Shown: positions 33,124-41,404 of the stretch, one piece after another | Numbering within the stretch: position 1 is the stretch's first letter | How the letters are laid out: every line of letters begins with the position of its first letter | NCBI GenBank assembly: GCA_046262635.1 | Contig: JBHEMK010000021.1 | Span: 1-60,010, forward strand | Length of the DNA stretch: 60,010 nucleotides | Direction of reading: 5' to 3' | DNA from: JBHEMK01 sp046262635 | GTDB taxonomy: Bacteria > Actinomycetota > Thermoleophilia > Gaiellales > Gaiellaceae | The notes under the pieces: model-generated | Database searches by the model: none | What the model was told of the DNA's origin: nothing | Seen by the model: only the letters and a program-made list of their open reading frames with translations | Position numbers and translations under genes: made by a program

Positions 33124-34056
33124 TTAAGCGAAGACACCGAGGGCCCGGAACTTCGCCCGGCGCCGGCGGCGCAGCTCGTCGCCCGCGACCACCTCGAGGT
33201 CATCGAGCGTCTCCCGCAGGACCTCCCCGAGCAGCTGTGCGGCGGCGGCCGGATCAGCGTGGGCGCCCGCTTCGGGTTCGGGGACGATCGCGTCAATCAC
33301 GCCGAGCTCGAGGCAGTGCGCGGCGTCGGGCTTGAACGCGGTGGCGGCCTTCTTGGCCTGCGAAGCATCGCGCCAAAGAATCGCCGCGCAGCCCTCCGGT
33401 GAGATCACAGAGTAGATCGCGTGCTCCTGCATCAGCACCCGGTCTGCGAGGGCGATCGCGATCGCCCCGCCCGAACCGCCCTCGCCGATCACGCAGGCGA
33501 CTGTCGGCACGGAGAGTCGCGCCATCAGCGCCTGCGACTGCGCGATCATCCCCCCCTGTCCGTGCTGCTCGGCCGCGACGCCCGGGTAGGCCCCCGGCGT
33601 GTCGACGAGCGACACGACCGGGAAGCCGAGCCGGTCGGCGAGCTCCATCGCGCGGATCGCCTTCCGGTACCCCTCCGGGTAGGGCATGCCGAACTGGCGC
33701 TTCGTCCGCTCCTGGATGTCGCGGCCCTTCTGCTGCCCGACGAGGACGACGGTCCGGCCGTCGAGCCTGCCGAGGCCGGCGACCATGGCGCCGTCGTCGG
33801 CGCGGCCACGGTCGCCGTGCAGCTCGAACCAGTCGTCGAGCAGCGCCTCCACGTAGTCGAGCGTGTAGGGCCGCTCGGGGTGGCGGGCCAGCTCGACCGA
33901 GCGCCAGATGTCCTCGTCGATTGGCTCCGCGGTCATCCGGTCGAGCTGCCGCTGCAGGCGGTCAAGCTCGCCCGAGAGACGAGCGCCGCCGAGCAGTGGC
34001 AGGCTGCGCAGCTTGCTCAGCCGCTCGCGGAGGCGGAGCTCGGCCTCATTCGGCAT
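33124..34056 (-). CDS. accA: Acetyl-CoA carboxylase carboxyltransferase, alpha subunit
   Basis: 310 residues. Family blocks: HPERPYTLDYVEALLDDWFELHGDR (two runs), VVLVGQQKGRDIQERTKRQFGMP, RKAIRAMELADRLGFPVVSLVDTPGAYPG, VACVIGEGGSGGAIAIALADRVLM and YSVISPEGCAAILWRD; the glycine pairs of the last blocks form oxyanion holes. With AccD it transfers CO2 from carboxybiotin to acetyl-CoA, giving malonyl-CoA for the fab genes at 37-41 kb. The start overlaps the accD stop by 11 bases. Biotin carboxylase and carrier protein genes are not in the window. Confidence 0.96.
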   Translation of the reverse strand: MPNEAELRLRERLSKLRSLPLLGGARLSGELDRLQRQLDRMTAEPIDEDIWRSVELARHPERPYTLDYVEALLDDWFELHGDRGRADDGAMVAGLGRLDGRTVVLVGQQKGRDIQERTKRQFGMPYPEGYRKAIRAMELADRLGFPVVSLVDTPGAYPGVAAEQHGQGGMIAQSQALMARLSVPTVACVIGEGGSGGAIAIALADRVLMQEHAIYSVISPEGCAAILWRDASQAKKAATAFKPDAAHCLELGVIDAIVPEPEAGAHADPAAAAQLLGEVLRETLDDLEVVAGDELRRRRRAKFRALGVFA

Positions 34057-34888
34057 TGAACAGCCTCAGCAGCCTGGAGACGGTCGGGCGCAGGTCGGTC
34101 CGCGGGACGATCGCGTCCAGGTGACCGAAGCGGAGGTTCTGCTCGGCCAGCCCGAAATCGTCGGGCAGCTTCTCGCGCGTTGTCTGCTGGACCACGCGGG
34201 GCCCTGTGAAGGCGATCAGCGCGGTCGGTTCGGCGAGCGTGACGTCCCCGAGGCTCGCGAAGCTCGCGAGCACGCCGGCCGTGGTCGGATGCGCCATCAC
34301 GACGATCATCGCAACGCCAGCGTCGTGCAGGTCCTCCACGGCGCAGACCGTCTTTGGCATCTGCATCAGCGAGAGGATGCCCTCCTGCATCCGGGCGCCG
34401 CCGGAGCTCGTCACGGCGACGAGCGGGGCGCTGCGCTCGATCGCGGAGTCGCAGGCGCGCGAAAACTTCTCGCCGACGACGCTCCCCATCGAGCCGCCCA
34501 TGAACTTGAAGTCCATCACCGCGAGCTCGCAGGGGCGCCGGTCGACGGCGGCCTGGCCGATCACGATCGCGTCGCCGAGGCCGGTCGACATCTCGGCTTC
34601 GGCGAGCCGCTCCGCGTACGGACGCAGGTCGAAGAACGAGAGCGGATCCTCGGAGCGAAGGTCCGCCGCCTCCTCGACGAAGCTGCCCTCGTCGGCGAGC
34701 GAGGCGATCCGGGCGCGCGCCGTCATCGGGAAGTGGTGGCCGCAGTGGCCGCAGATCCAGAGGCTCGCTTCGAGCTCGTCGTCGCGGTAGTGCGAACTGC
34801 AGTCCGGGCACGTGTTCGGGTCCCGCCGCGCGGGCTGCGACGGCGCGTCCCTCGTCTCGATCGAGACGTCGATCCTGCTCTCGGCCAT
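34046..34888 (-). CDS. accD: Acetyl-CoA carboxylase carboxyltransferase, beta subunit
   Basis: 280 residues. The N-terminal zinc ribbon is present as CPDCSSHY and CGHCGHHF, followed by MTARARIASLADEGSF, DPLSFFDLRPYAERL, IVIGQAAVDRR, MGSVVGEKFSRACDSAIE, VTSSGGARMQEGILSLMQMPK and LAEPTALIAFTGPRVVQQTT, as in bacterial AccD. It forms the alpha2beta2 transferase with AccA, encoded immediately downstream with an 11-base overlap. Having separate accA and accD is unlike the fused AccD5-type acyl-CoA carboxylases of mycobacteria and streptomycetes and points to a deep-branching actinobacterium. Confidence 0.96.
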   Translation of the reverse strand: MAESRIDVSIETRDAPSQPARRDPNTCPDCSSHYRDDELEASLWICGHCGHHFPMTARARIASLADEGSFVEEAADLRSEDPLSFFDLRPYAERLAEAEMSTGLGDAIVIGQAAVDRRPCELAVMDFKFMGGSMGSVVGEKFSRACDSAIERSAPLVAVTSSGGARMQEGILSLMQMPKTVCAVEDLHDAGVAMIVVMAHPTTAGVLASFASLGDVTLAEPTALIAFTGPRVVQQTTREKLPDDFGLAEQNLRFGHLDAIVPRTDLRPTVSRLLRLFNAE

Positions 34889-34923
34889 GCGACCGAGTTT
34901 AGACCTCCGCCCCCTGCGGGCGG

Positions 34924-35700
34924 TTACAGCTGCAGCGCCGCGGCGAGCCTGTGGAGCGCGGGCACGTTCGCGGGCTCCGGGGCGAGTCCGCTGAACCCAG
35001 CGCCGACGATCGTCGAACGGGAGCTCAGGTCGCGCAGAAGCCCTTCCACCTCCTCCAGGCTCAGGCCGCCCGGCTCCGGCATGAACACGGCCAGCTCGGC
35101 TGGATCGAAGACATCACAGTCGAGAGCGACGTAGACGCAGTCGGCGCCCTCGAGCATCCGCTCGATCGCACCCGGGCCGGTGTGGATCCCGGCCGCCGCA
35201 ATGAACTCCACCTCGGGCAGATCGAGGTTGCGGGCACCGACGAGCGCGACGTCGGCCGGGGCGACCGCGCCGCCGTCGATCAGCATCCGCAGCGGCATCC
35301 CCCATTCGTTGCCCGACGGCGAGGTGTCCGGCGTGTTCAGGTCGCCGTGCGCGTCGAGCCAGAGAAGGCAGAGACGGCGATGGCGCGCCGCGATGCCCTC
35401 GACCGCACCGACGTGAGAGCAGCAGCAGCCGCCGAGGACGAGCGGCCGGTCGGGCAGGTCGGAGGCGAGCACGAGCGTCTGATCGCGGAGCGAGGCCTCC
35501 TCGACGATGCTCGCCTCGGGATAGGCGAGCGGAAGTGACGCCGCCTCGACCATGGCCTCGCCGCCGCTGCCCCAGGCCCGCGGCACGCGAACGAGCCCTG
35601 CACCGAACTGGCGGCCGCACGAGTGGCACTCGTACTCCGGGCCGAGCGCGACCGCCGTGTAGGTGTGGCAGTCCGGGCAGCGGCCGCGCAGCCGGCTCAT
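34924..35700 (-). CDS. Arginase/agmatinase-family protein with N-terminal zinc ribbon
   Basis: 258 residues. The first 35 residues form a rubredoxin-like zinc ribbon (RGRCPDCHTYTA and YECHSCGRQFG). The rest is a ureohydrolase fold with metal-binding blocks LVLGGCCCSHVGAVEG (His ligand, with an unusual triple Cys where GGDHS is common), LWLDAHGDLNTPDTSPSG (DAHxD), VALDCDVFDPAEL (DxDxxDP) and the acid in PEPGGLSLEEVE. The Mn-binding residues look complete, so hydrolysis of a guanidino or similar substrate is expected. The substrate is unknown. The following HAD and YgjP-like genes upstream on the same strand may be cotranscribed. Confidence 0.82.
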   Translation of the reverse strand: MSRLRGRCPDCHTYTAVALGPEYECHSCGRQFGAGLVRVPRAWGSGGEAMVEAASLPLAYPEASIVEEASLRDQTLVLASDLPDRPLVLGGCCCSHVGAVEGIAARHRRLCLLWLDAHGDLNTPDTSPSGNEWGMPLRMLIDGGAVAPADVALVGARNLDLPEVEFIAAAGIHTGPGAIERMLEGADCVYVALDCDVFDPAELAVFMPEPGGLSLEEVEGLLRDLSSRSTIVGAGFSGLAPEPANVPALHRLAAALQL

Positions 35701-35745
35701 CCGAACCGCTTCTCGTCGCCGGCGTCCGCCCGGAGCGGCCGCGGC

Positions 35746-36411
35746 TCAGGCAGGGAGGAGCGCATCGAGCGCCTCCGGCAGCGGCGTGAGGTCGTGCAGC
35801 TCGCAGGTCGGCTGCGGCTCCGGCTCCTCGCCGAGCCGGTTGATCCAGACGGTCGGGATCCCGAGCGCAGTCGCAGGTGCGATGTCGTGGAAGAGACTCG
35901 CGGCGACGTGGACGTGGTGCTCGCGATCAGCGTCCGACCGCGCGAGGAAGACCTCCCAGTGCCACGGCGAGGGCTTGTAGGAGCCGATCTCCCCGGCCAC
36001 GACGGCGAGCTCGAACTCGACACCGATCTGGCGTATCGACGCCTCGACGAAGTCCCGGTCGGTGTTGGAGAGGATCGCCAGCCTCCAGCCCCGACCGCGG
36101 GTCCGGTCGAGCGCCTCGCCCACCTCCGGGAACGCGGGCCAGCCGGGCAGCGAACGCGAGAGCGCGTCGCCCTCGGAGGGCGGGAGCGGCAGTTTCTCGT
36201 GCTCGGCGAGCCGCACGAGCGTCAGGTCGAGGATCTCGCGATAGGAGCGGGTCGCATCCTCGTGCTGCACCTCCGGCTCGAGCTCGTGATAGCGGTGCAA
36301 GAGCCGGGCGGCCGCATCGGCGCCGAACAGACGCTCGAGCTCACGGCCGATGCCGCCGTTCCAGTCGATCAGGGTGCCGTAGCAGTCGAAGGTCGCCCAG
36401 CGGTCGGCCAC
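35746..36411 (-). CDS. HAD-superfamily hydrolase, haloacid dehalogenase type II-like
   Basis: 221 residues. HAD motifs in order: ATFDCYGTLIDW (motif I; nucleophile Asp followed by Cys-Tyr-Gly-Thr as in type II dehalogenases), AILSNTDRDF (motif II), EIGSYKPSPWHWEVF with the Lys of motif III, and a late VAASLFHDIAPATALGIPTVWINR (two runs). Motif IV has SLFHD rather than the usual DD pair, as in the dehalogenase-like branch. It could be a dehalogenase or a small-molecule phosphatase. It lies nine bases after the YgjP-like gene. Confidence 0.85.
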   Translation of the reverse strand: MADRWATFDCYGTLIDWNGGIGRELERLFGADAAARLLHRYHELEPEVQHEDATRSYREILDLTLVRLAEHEKLPLPPSEGDALSRSLPGWPAFPEVGEALDRTRGRGWRLAILSNTDRDFVEASIRQIGVEFELAVVAGEIGSYKPSPWHWEVFLARSDADREHHVHVAASLFHDIAPATALGIPTVWINRLGEEPEPQPTCELHDLTPLPEALDALLPA

Positions 36412-36420
36412 GGGAAGAGC

Positions 36421-36966
36421 TTAGACGCCAGGCCGAAAAGACAGCAGCTCCGGGCCGTGGTCGCGGAGCCAGTCGCGCTGTCTCCGGCAGCCGGGGCGCC
36501 GCTGCTCGACGAGAGCCCAGAAGCGCCGCGAGTGGTCCGGGATGCGCAGGTGGCAGAGCTCATGGACGACCACGTAGTCCAGCACCTCCGGAGGCGCGAG
36601 CACGAGCCGCCAGTTGAAGGAGAGCGTGCCGGTCGGCGAGCACGAGCCCCACAGCGTCCGCTGGCCGCCGATGCGGATGCGCCGGAAGGAAACGTCGAGT
36701 GCCTCGGCTTCCTCCTCGGCGAGCGCCGAAACGAGCTCTCGCGCGCCCACCCGCGCCTCCGACTCACTGACCTCGAGCTGCTCGAGCCCGAGCCGCGGCA
36801 CCTGGCTGCGCAGCTGCCGCTCGAGCCAGGAGCGCTTCTCCTCCAGCACCTGCGCGATCGCGCGCTCGCTCATCCGGCGGGGCACGGTCAGGCGTGGGGG
36901 CTCGCCGAAGGGCACCTCGAGCCGCCAGGAGCGGGCGCGCGGCGATCTCCGGATCTCGACCTCCAC
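36421..36966 (-). CDS. YgjP-like metal-dependent hydrolase (M48-type, DUF45)
   Basis: 181 residues. The zinc-peptidase motif is VVVHELCHLRIPDHSRRFW (HExxH plus the downstream His), and the family hallmark GQRTLWGSCSPTGTLSFNWRLVL precedes it. Residues 1-90 hold a beta domain and the conserved SWLERQLR region. YgjP/SprT-related proteins are thought to be soluble metallopeptidases; the physiological substrate is unknown. It is the first gene of a short minus-strand run with the HAD and arginase-like genes and begins 11 bases after the stop of fabF. Confidence 0.88.
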   Translation of the reverse strand: MEVEIRRSPRARSWRLEVPFGEPPRLTVPRRMSERAIAQVLEEKRSWLERQLRSQVPRLGLEQLEVSESEARVGARELVSALAEEEAEALDVSFRRIRIGGQRTLWGSCSPTGTLSFNWRLVLAPPEVLDYVVVHELCHLRIPDHSRRFWALVEQRRPGCRRQRDWLRDHGPELLSFRPGV

Positions 36967-36977
36967 GGCCGCCGCGG

Positions 36978-38240
36978 TCAGCCCGAGTAGCGCTTGATCA
37001 CGACACAGGCGTTGTGCCCGCCGAACCCGAACGAGTTGTTCAGCGCGGCCCGAACCTCCGCCTCACGCGCCACGTTCGGGACGTAGTCGAGATCGCAGTC
37101 GGGATCCTCGACCTCGTAGTTGATCGTCGGCGGCAGCTTCCCCTCATGGACCGCGAGGGTCGTGAAGACGGCCTCGATCGCGCCGGCGCCGCCGAGACAG
37201 TGTCCCGTGGCGCCCTTCGTGCCGGAGACCGGGATCCGGTGGGCGTTCTCCTCACCCATCGCGAGCTTGATCACACGCGTCTCGCTCGAGTCCCCGACCG
37301 GAGTCGAGGTCGCGTGGGCGTTGATGTAGTCGATCCCGTCGGCCGTGACGCCCGCGTCCGTCATCGCCATCTGGATGGCGCGCGCGGGGTTGATCCCCGT
37401 CGGATCCGGATCGGTGATGTGGCTCGCGTCCGAGGAGACGCCGTAGCCGCCGATCTCCGCGTAGATCTTCGCGCCTCGCCCCTTCGCGTGCTCGAGCTCC
37501 TCGATCACGAGCACCGCGCCGGCCTCGCCCATCACGAAGCCGTCGCGGCCCGCGTCGAAGGGGCGGCTCGCGCGGGCGGGCTCGTCGTTGCGGCGGGAGA
37601 GCGCCCGCATCGCGCCAAAGCCGGCGATCCCGACCTTGTTGATCGCCGCCTCGGTGCCGCCGCAGAACATCACGTCGGCACGGCCGAGCCGGATCGAGTC
37701 GGTTCCGTCGCCGATCGCCATGTTCGAGGCGGCACACGCCGTGCACTCCGACATCAGCGGGCCCTGCGTGCCGAGCTCCATCGACACCCAGCCCGCCCCC
37801 ATGTTCGGGATGATCGCCGGAATCGCGAACGGGTTGACCCGGTCGGCTCCACGCGAGATCAGCGTGTCATAGCAGTCCTGGTAGCTCTTCAGGCCGCCGA
37901 TGCCGGTGGCGATCGAGGCGCCGATGCGATCGGGATCCTTCGTCAGGTCGAGCCCGGAATCGGCTTCCGCCTGGCGCGCCGCGGCGACGATCAGCTGCGC
38001 GAACCGGTCCATCCGCCGGATCTGCTTGTGGTCGATCCACATGCTCGGGTCGAAGTCCTTCACCTCGCAGGCGAACCTGACAGGGAACTCGCTCGCATCG
38101 AATTGCGTGATCGGCCCGGCCCCCGAGTTGCCCGCGAGCAGGCTGCGCCACGTCGACTGCACGTCGTTGCCGAGCGGTGAGACCGCGCCCAGCCCCGTGA
38201 TGACGACCCTCCGCCTGCCGTTGAGACTTCCGTTGCTCAC
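36978..38240 (-). CDS. fabF: Beta-ketoacyl-ACP synthase II
   Basis: 420 residues. The condensing-enzyme triad is complete: Cys in SECTACAASNMAIGDG, His in NAHATSTPVGDSSE and His in KGATGHCLGGAGAIEAVF. The opening RRVVITGLGAVSPLG and FGFGGHNACVV near the end are standard. It extends acyl chains with malonyl-ACP. It starts at the last base of fabG (one-base overlap), so it is the final gene of the sigma-fabZ-fabH-fabD-fabG-fabF series. An insertion-free, normal-length enzyme. Confidence 0.97.
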   Translation of the reverse strand: MSNGSLNGRRRVVITGLGAVSPLGNDVQSTWRSLLAGNSGAGPITQFDASEFPVRFACEVKDFDPSMWIDHKQIRRMDRFAQLIVAAARQAEADSGLDLTKDPDRIGASIATGIGGLKSYQDCYDTLISRGADRVNPFAIPAIIPNMGAGWVSMELGTQGPLMSECTACAASNMAIGDGTDSIRLGRADVMFCGGTEAAINKVGIAGFGAMRALSRRNDEPARASRPFDAGRDGFVMGEAGAVLVIEELEHAKGRGAKIYAEIGGYGVSSDASHITDPDPTGINPARAIQMAMTDAGVTADGIDYINAHATSTPVGDSSETRVIKLAMGEENAHRIPVSGTKGATGHCLGGAGAIEAVFTTLAVHEGKLPPTINYEVEDPDCDLDYVPNVAREAEVRAALNNSFGFGGHNACVVIKRYSG

Positions 38241-38977
38241 TACATCCCCAAGCCGCCGTCGACGAGTATGACCTCGCCCGTGATGAACGAGGCGTCGTCG
38301 GAGCAGAGGAAGCGTACAGCGCCCGCGACGTCGTCCGGCTCCCCGAGTCGGTTTAGTGGAGTGTTTCTCAGCATTGCCTCACGCGCGTCCTCGGGCAGCA
38401 CCTCCGTCAGCTGGGTCTTCACGTAGCCGGGCGCGACGACGTTCGCGCGGACGCCGCGGCTGCCGAGCTCGCGGGCAAGCGACTTCGTGAAGCCGATCAC
38501 GCCGGCCTTCGAGGCGGCGTAGTTCGTCTGCCCCCAATTGCCGTGGACACCGACGATCGAGGACACGTTGACGATGGAGCCGCCGCGCTTCTTCATCATC
38601 GGCCGGCAAACGGCGCGGCAGGTGTAGAAGACGGAGCTGAGGTTTGTCTCGATCACCATCCGCCAGTCGTCGTCTCCCATCCGCGCGAGCAGGCCGTCGC
38701 GAGTCAGGCCCGCATTGTTGACGAGGATGTCGAGCTCGCCCGCCTCCTCGACGAGCCGCCGGGCCTCGCCGGGATCCGAGACGTCCGCCGAGACGGCTCG
38801 CCCACCCAGCGCCGCTGCCAGCTCTTCGGCCTCGTCCTTGCCGGAGCGATAGCCGACGACGACGGAGGCTCCCGCCCGACTGAGCTCCTCCGCGATCGCC
38901 CGGCCGATCCCGCGCGAGGCGCCGGTCACGAGTGCGGTCTTGCCGTCCAGGGACGCGAACGATCGGGCAGCGCTCAC
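38240..38977 (-). CDS. fabG: 3-oxoacyl-ACP reductase
   Basis: 245 residues from a GTG at 38977. Short-chain reductase motifs: ALVTGASRGIGRAIAEEL (cofactor), LVNNAGLTRDGLL, IVNVSSIVGVHGNWGQTNYAASK (in two runs; Ser-Tyr-Lys triad), APGYVKTQL, and the FabG-type end FITGEVILVDGG. It reduces 3-oxoacyl-ACP with NADPH. A GC-rich hairpin and about 80 bases separate it from fabD, the only real gap in the fab series; acpP, often found at this place, is missing. Confidence 0.96.
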   Translation of the reverse strand: MSAARSFASLDGKTALVTGASRGIGRAIAEELSRAGASVVVGYRSGKDEAEELAAALGGRAVSADVSDPGEARRLVEEAGELDILVNNAGLTRDGLLARMGDDDWRMVIETNLSSVFYTCRAVCRPMMKKRGGSIVNVSSIVGVHGNWGQTNYAASKAGVIGFTKSLARELGSRGVRANVVAPGYVKTQLTEVLPEDAREAMLRNTPLNRLGEPDDVAGAVRFLCSDDASFITGEVILVDGGLGM

Positions 38978-39024
38978 AGAGCGCCAACCCTACCGCTCGC
39001 AACCCTCACCCACCGCCTGCAGGG

Positions 39025-39045
39025 CCGGGGGCCGCAGGACCCCGG
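39025..39045. other. GC-rich hairpin between fabD and fabG
   Basis: CCGGGG and CCCCGG form a perfect six-base stem around a nine-base loop in the 83-base gap between fabD and fabG. No T-tract follows on either strand, so it is not a standard intrinsic terminator; it could set the ratio of upstream and downstream gene expression by processing or pausing. A TAGGGT hexamer lies between it and fabG, but no matching -35 is clear. Confidence 0.35.
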
Positions 39046-39060
39046 TCGCCGCGGGCCCGG

Positions 39061-39975
39061 CTAGGCGAGAGCCTCCTCGAGCTTCTCGAGCGCGGCGAGG
39101 TTGTTCACCGAGATCGTCTTGGCGCTCCGGTCGATCCGCTTCACGAGCCCCGAGAGGACGTTGCCGGGGCCGACCTCGACGAAGGTCCGGACGCCGTCGC
39201 GGACAAGCGAGCCGGCGGATTGCGTGAAGCGCACCGGCGCCGTCAGCTGATCGATCAGCAGCGGCCCCATCCTGCTTGCCGGCTCGAGCCGGGCGGTCAC
39301 CGTCGACATGAAGGGCGCCGCGGGATCCTGAAAGCGGATTCGCTCCACCGCCGGTCGCAGCCGGTCGGCCGCGCGGGCGACGAGCGGGCTGTGGAACGCG
39401 CCGGAGACCTTCAGCTTGACCGTCCGCCGCGCCCCCTCGGCCTCGGCCGCCGCACAGCACTCGTCCACGGCGATGGTCTCGCCCGAGACGACAACCTGGC
39501 CGGGGCAGTTGTAATTTGCCGGCCAGACGCCGAGGATCCGCCGGCACAACGTCTCGACGACCTCGTCCTCGAGGCCGAGGATCGCCGCCATCGAGCCGGG
39601 ATGCTCGCGGGCCGCCTCCGCCATCGCGAGGCCGCGCTCCCGCACGAGCCCGATCGCCTCGGCGTGCCCGAGCGACCGCGCTGCCGCCAGCGCGGCGAAC
39701 TCGCCGACCGAGTGGCCGACGACGAAGTCCGGCTCGATCCCGCGCGCCCGGATCGCAGCGAGAACCGCGAGGCTCGTTGCGAGGAGCGCCGGCTGTTGCA
39801 CCGCGGTGTCGTACAGCTCCGCGGCATCCGCCTCGAAGCAGAGGTGCTCGAGATCCAGCCCGGCAGCCTCGCTGCCCTGCCGGAAGACGTCCATCGCCTC
39901 CGGGACTGCCTCTGCGATGTCCCGGCCCATCCCGGCCTCGAACGATCCCTGTCCCGGAAAGCAGAACGCGATCAT
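39061..39975 (-). CDS. fabD: Malonyl-CoA:ACP transacylase
   Basis: 304 residues from the ATG at 39975, overlapping the fabH stop by one base (TGATG). Landmarks: AFCFPGQGSFEAGMG, TAVQQPALLATSLAV, the nucleophile Ser in VGHSVGEFAALAAA, QVVVSGETIAV, VSGAFHSPLV with the catalytic His, and VEVGPGNVLSGL. It loads malonate from malonyl-CoA onto ACP for FabH and FabF. All active-site residues are visible and the length is normal. Longer upstream versions of the frame are shadows of fabH. Confidence 0.97.
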   Translation of the reverse strand: MIAFCFPGQGSFEAGMGRDIAEAVPEAMDVFRQGSEAAGLDLEHLCFEADAAELYDTAVQQPALLATSLAVLAAIRARGIEPDFVVGHSVGEFAALAAARSLGHAEAIGLVRERGLAMAEAAREHPGSMAAILGLEDEVVETLCRRILGVWPANYNCPGQVVVSGETIAVDECCAAAEAEGARRTVKLKVSGAFHSPLVARAADRLRPAVERIRFQDPAAPFMSTVTARLEPASRMGPLLIDQLTAPVRFTQSAGSLVRDGVRTFVEVGPGNVLSGLVKRIDRSAKTISVNNLAALEKLEEALA

Positions 39976-40967
39976 CACGCGGCCCTCTCCTTCGTCCACT
40001 CGATCAGGGCCGAGCCCCAGGTGAGGCCGGCCCCCATCCCCGTCATCAGCACGAGCTCGCCTCGCCGCAGCCGGCCGTCCGCGGCCGCTTCCGCCAGGGC
40101 GAGGGGGATCGAGCCCGACGAGGTGTTTCCGTAGCGGTCCACGTTGATCACCACCCGTTCCGACGGGATACCGAGTCTCTTGGTTGCGTGGTCGATGATC
40201 CGCACGTTGGCCTGGTGGGGGACGTAGACGTCGATGTCGGAGATCGAGACGCCGCATCTCGCCAGCAGCCGCTCGGCCGACTGGACGAGGATTCGGGTCG
40301 CGAACTTGAAGACCTCGCGGCCGTTCATCTTCACGAACCTCTCCGGATGCTCGATGAGACGCGACCCCGAGCCGGGCAGCCAGAGGTGAACTCCGCCCGA
40401 GCCGTCGGCGCCGAGCTCGAAGCCGAGGAAGCCCCCGGCGCCGACCGGCTCCAGCACGACGGCCCCCGCCCCGTCTCCGAAGAGGACGAGTGTCGAGCGG
40501 TCGTCCCAGTCGAGGATCTTCGAGAGCACGTCGCCGCCGACGACGAGCGCCCTGCGCGCAAGGCCACCCGCAAGCATTGCGTAGGCTTGCGTGATCGCAT
40601 ACATGAAGCCGGTGCAGCCGGCCGAGAGGTCGTAGGCCGCGGCCTCGACCGCTCCCAGCCGGTCGGCGAGAATCGCACCGCACGAGGGGAAGGCCATGTC
40701 CGGTGTCACGGTCGCGACCACGATCAGGTCGATGTCCTTCGCCTCCAGGCCCGCCTGCTCGAGCGCCTGCCGACAGGCGGGCAGCGCCAGGTCGGTCAAC
40801 GCCTCCTCCGGGGCCGCGATGCGGCGCTCGCGGATCCCGGTGCGCTCCATGATCCACTCGTCGCTCGTGTCGACGAGGGTCGAGATCTCGTCGTTCGTCA
40901 GGATGCGCTCGGGCACGTGGCAGCCGATCCCCGTGATCGAGACCCGCTGGTCGGCGACGCCGATCAT
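39975..40967 (-). CDS. fabH: Beta-ketoacyl-ACP synthase III
   Basis: 330 residues from the ATG at 40967. The triad is intact: Cys in SAGCTGFMYAI, His in VPHQANVRIID and Asn in YGNTSSGSIPLAL; SDEWIMERTGIRERRI is the typical FabH N-terminal block. It starts fatty-acid chains from acyl-CoA and malonyl-ACP; whether it prefers acetyl or branched primers cannot be read from the sequence. The start overlaps the fabZ stop by ATGA. Confidence 0.97.
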   Translation of the reverse strand: MIGVADQRVSITGIGCHVPERILTNDEISTLVDTSDEWIMERTGIRERRIAAPEEALTDLALPACRQALEQAGLEAKDIDLIVVATVTPDMAFPSCGAILADRLGAVEAAAYDLSAGCTGFMYAITQAYAMLAGGLARRALVVGGDVLSKILDWDDRSTLVLFGDGAGAVVLEPVGAGGFLGFELGADGSGGVHLWLPGSGSRLIEHPERFVKMNGREVFKFATRILVQSAERLLARCGVSISDIDVYVPHQANVRIIDHATKRLGIPSERVVINVDRYGNTSSGSIPLALAEAAADGRLRRGELVLMTGMGAGLTWGSALIEWTKERAA

Positions 40968-41404
40968 TCCGCGACGAAGACGGTCAGGACGCCGTGGGCG
41001 GCGATCTCGTCGCCGACTCGTGCGACACCGTTGCCGCGCGCGACGGGGCCGCGTATGCGGACGAACTCGCATTCGAGCGTGAGCGTGTCCCCGGGTTCCA
41101 CGATCCGCTTGAACTTGCAGCCGTCGATGCCGGCGAAGAACGGCAGCTTGCCGTGGTTCCCCGGGTCAGCGAGGACGGCGACCGCGCCCGCCTGCGCCAT
41201 CGCCTCGACGGTCAGAACACCGGGCATCACCGGCCTGGCCGGGAAGTGGCCGGTAAACCACCAGTCCTCGGCCCGGAGGTACCGTCGGGCGACCACTCGC
41301 TTGCCCGGATCGAGCTCGAGCACCTCGTCGATGAGCAGGAAGGGATCGCGGTGCGGGAGGATCTTCTCGATTTCCTCCCGCCCGAAGGGAGCGGCCGGGG
41401 TCAC
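40964..41404 (-). CDS. fabZ: 3-hydroxyacyl-ACP dehydratase
   Basis: 146 residues from the GTG at 41404, which overlaps the sigma-factor stop by four bases (GTGA); the longer open frame upstream is sigma-factor shadow. The hot-dog active site is complete: LPHRDPFLLIDEVLEL with the catalytic His, and HFPARPVMPGVLTVEAMAQAG with the catalytic Glu. It dehydrates 3-hydroxyacyl-ACP in elongation. Translational coupling ties its level to that of the sigma factor. Confidence 0.95.
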   Translation of the reverse strand: MTPAAPFGREEIEKILPHRDPFLLIDEVLELDPGKRVVARRYLRAEDWWFTGHFPARPVMPGVLTVEAMAQAGAVAVLADPGNHGKLPFFAGIDGCKFKRIVEPGDTLTLECEFVRIRGPVARGNGVARVGDEIAAHGVLTVFVAE

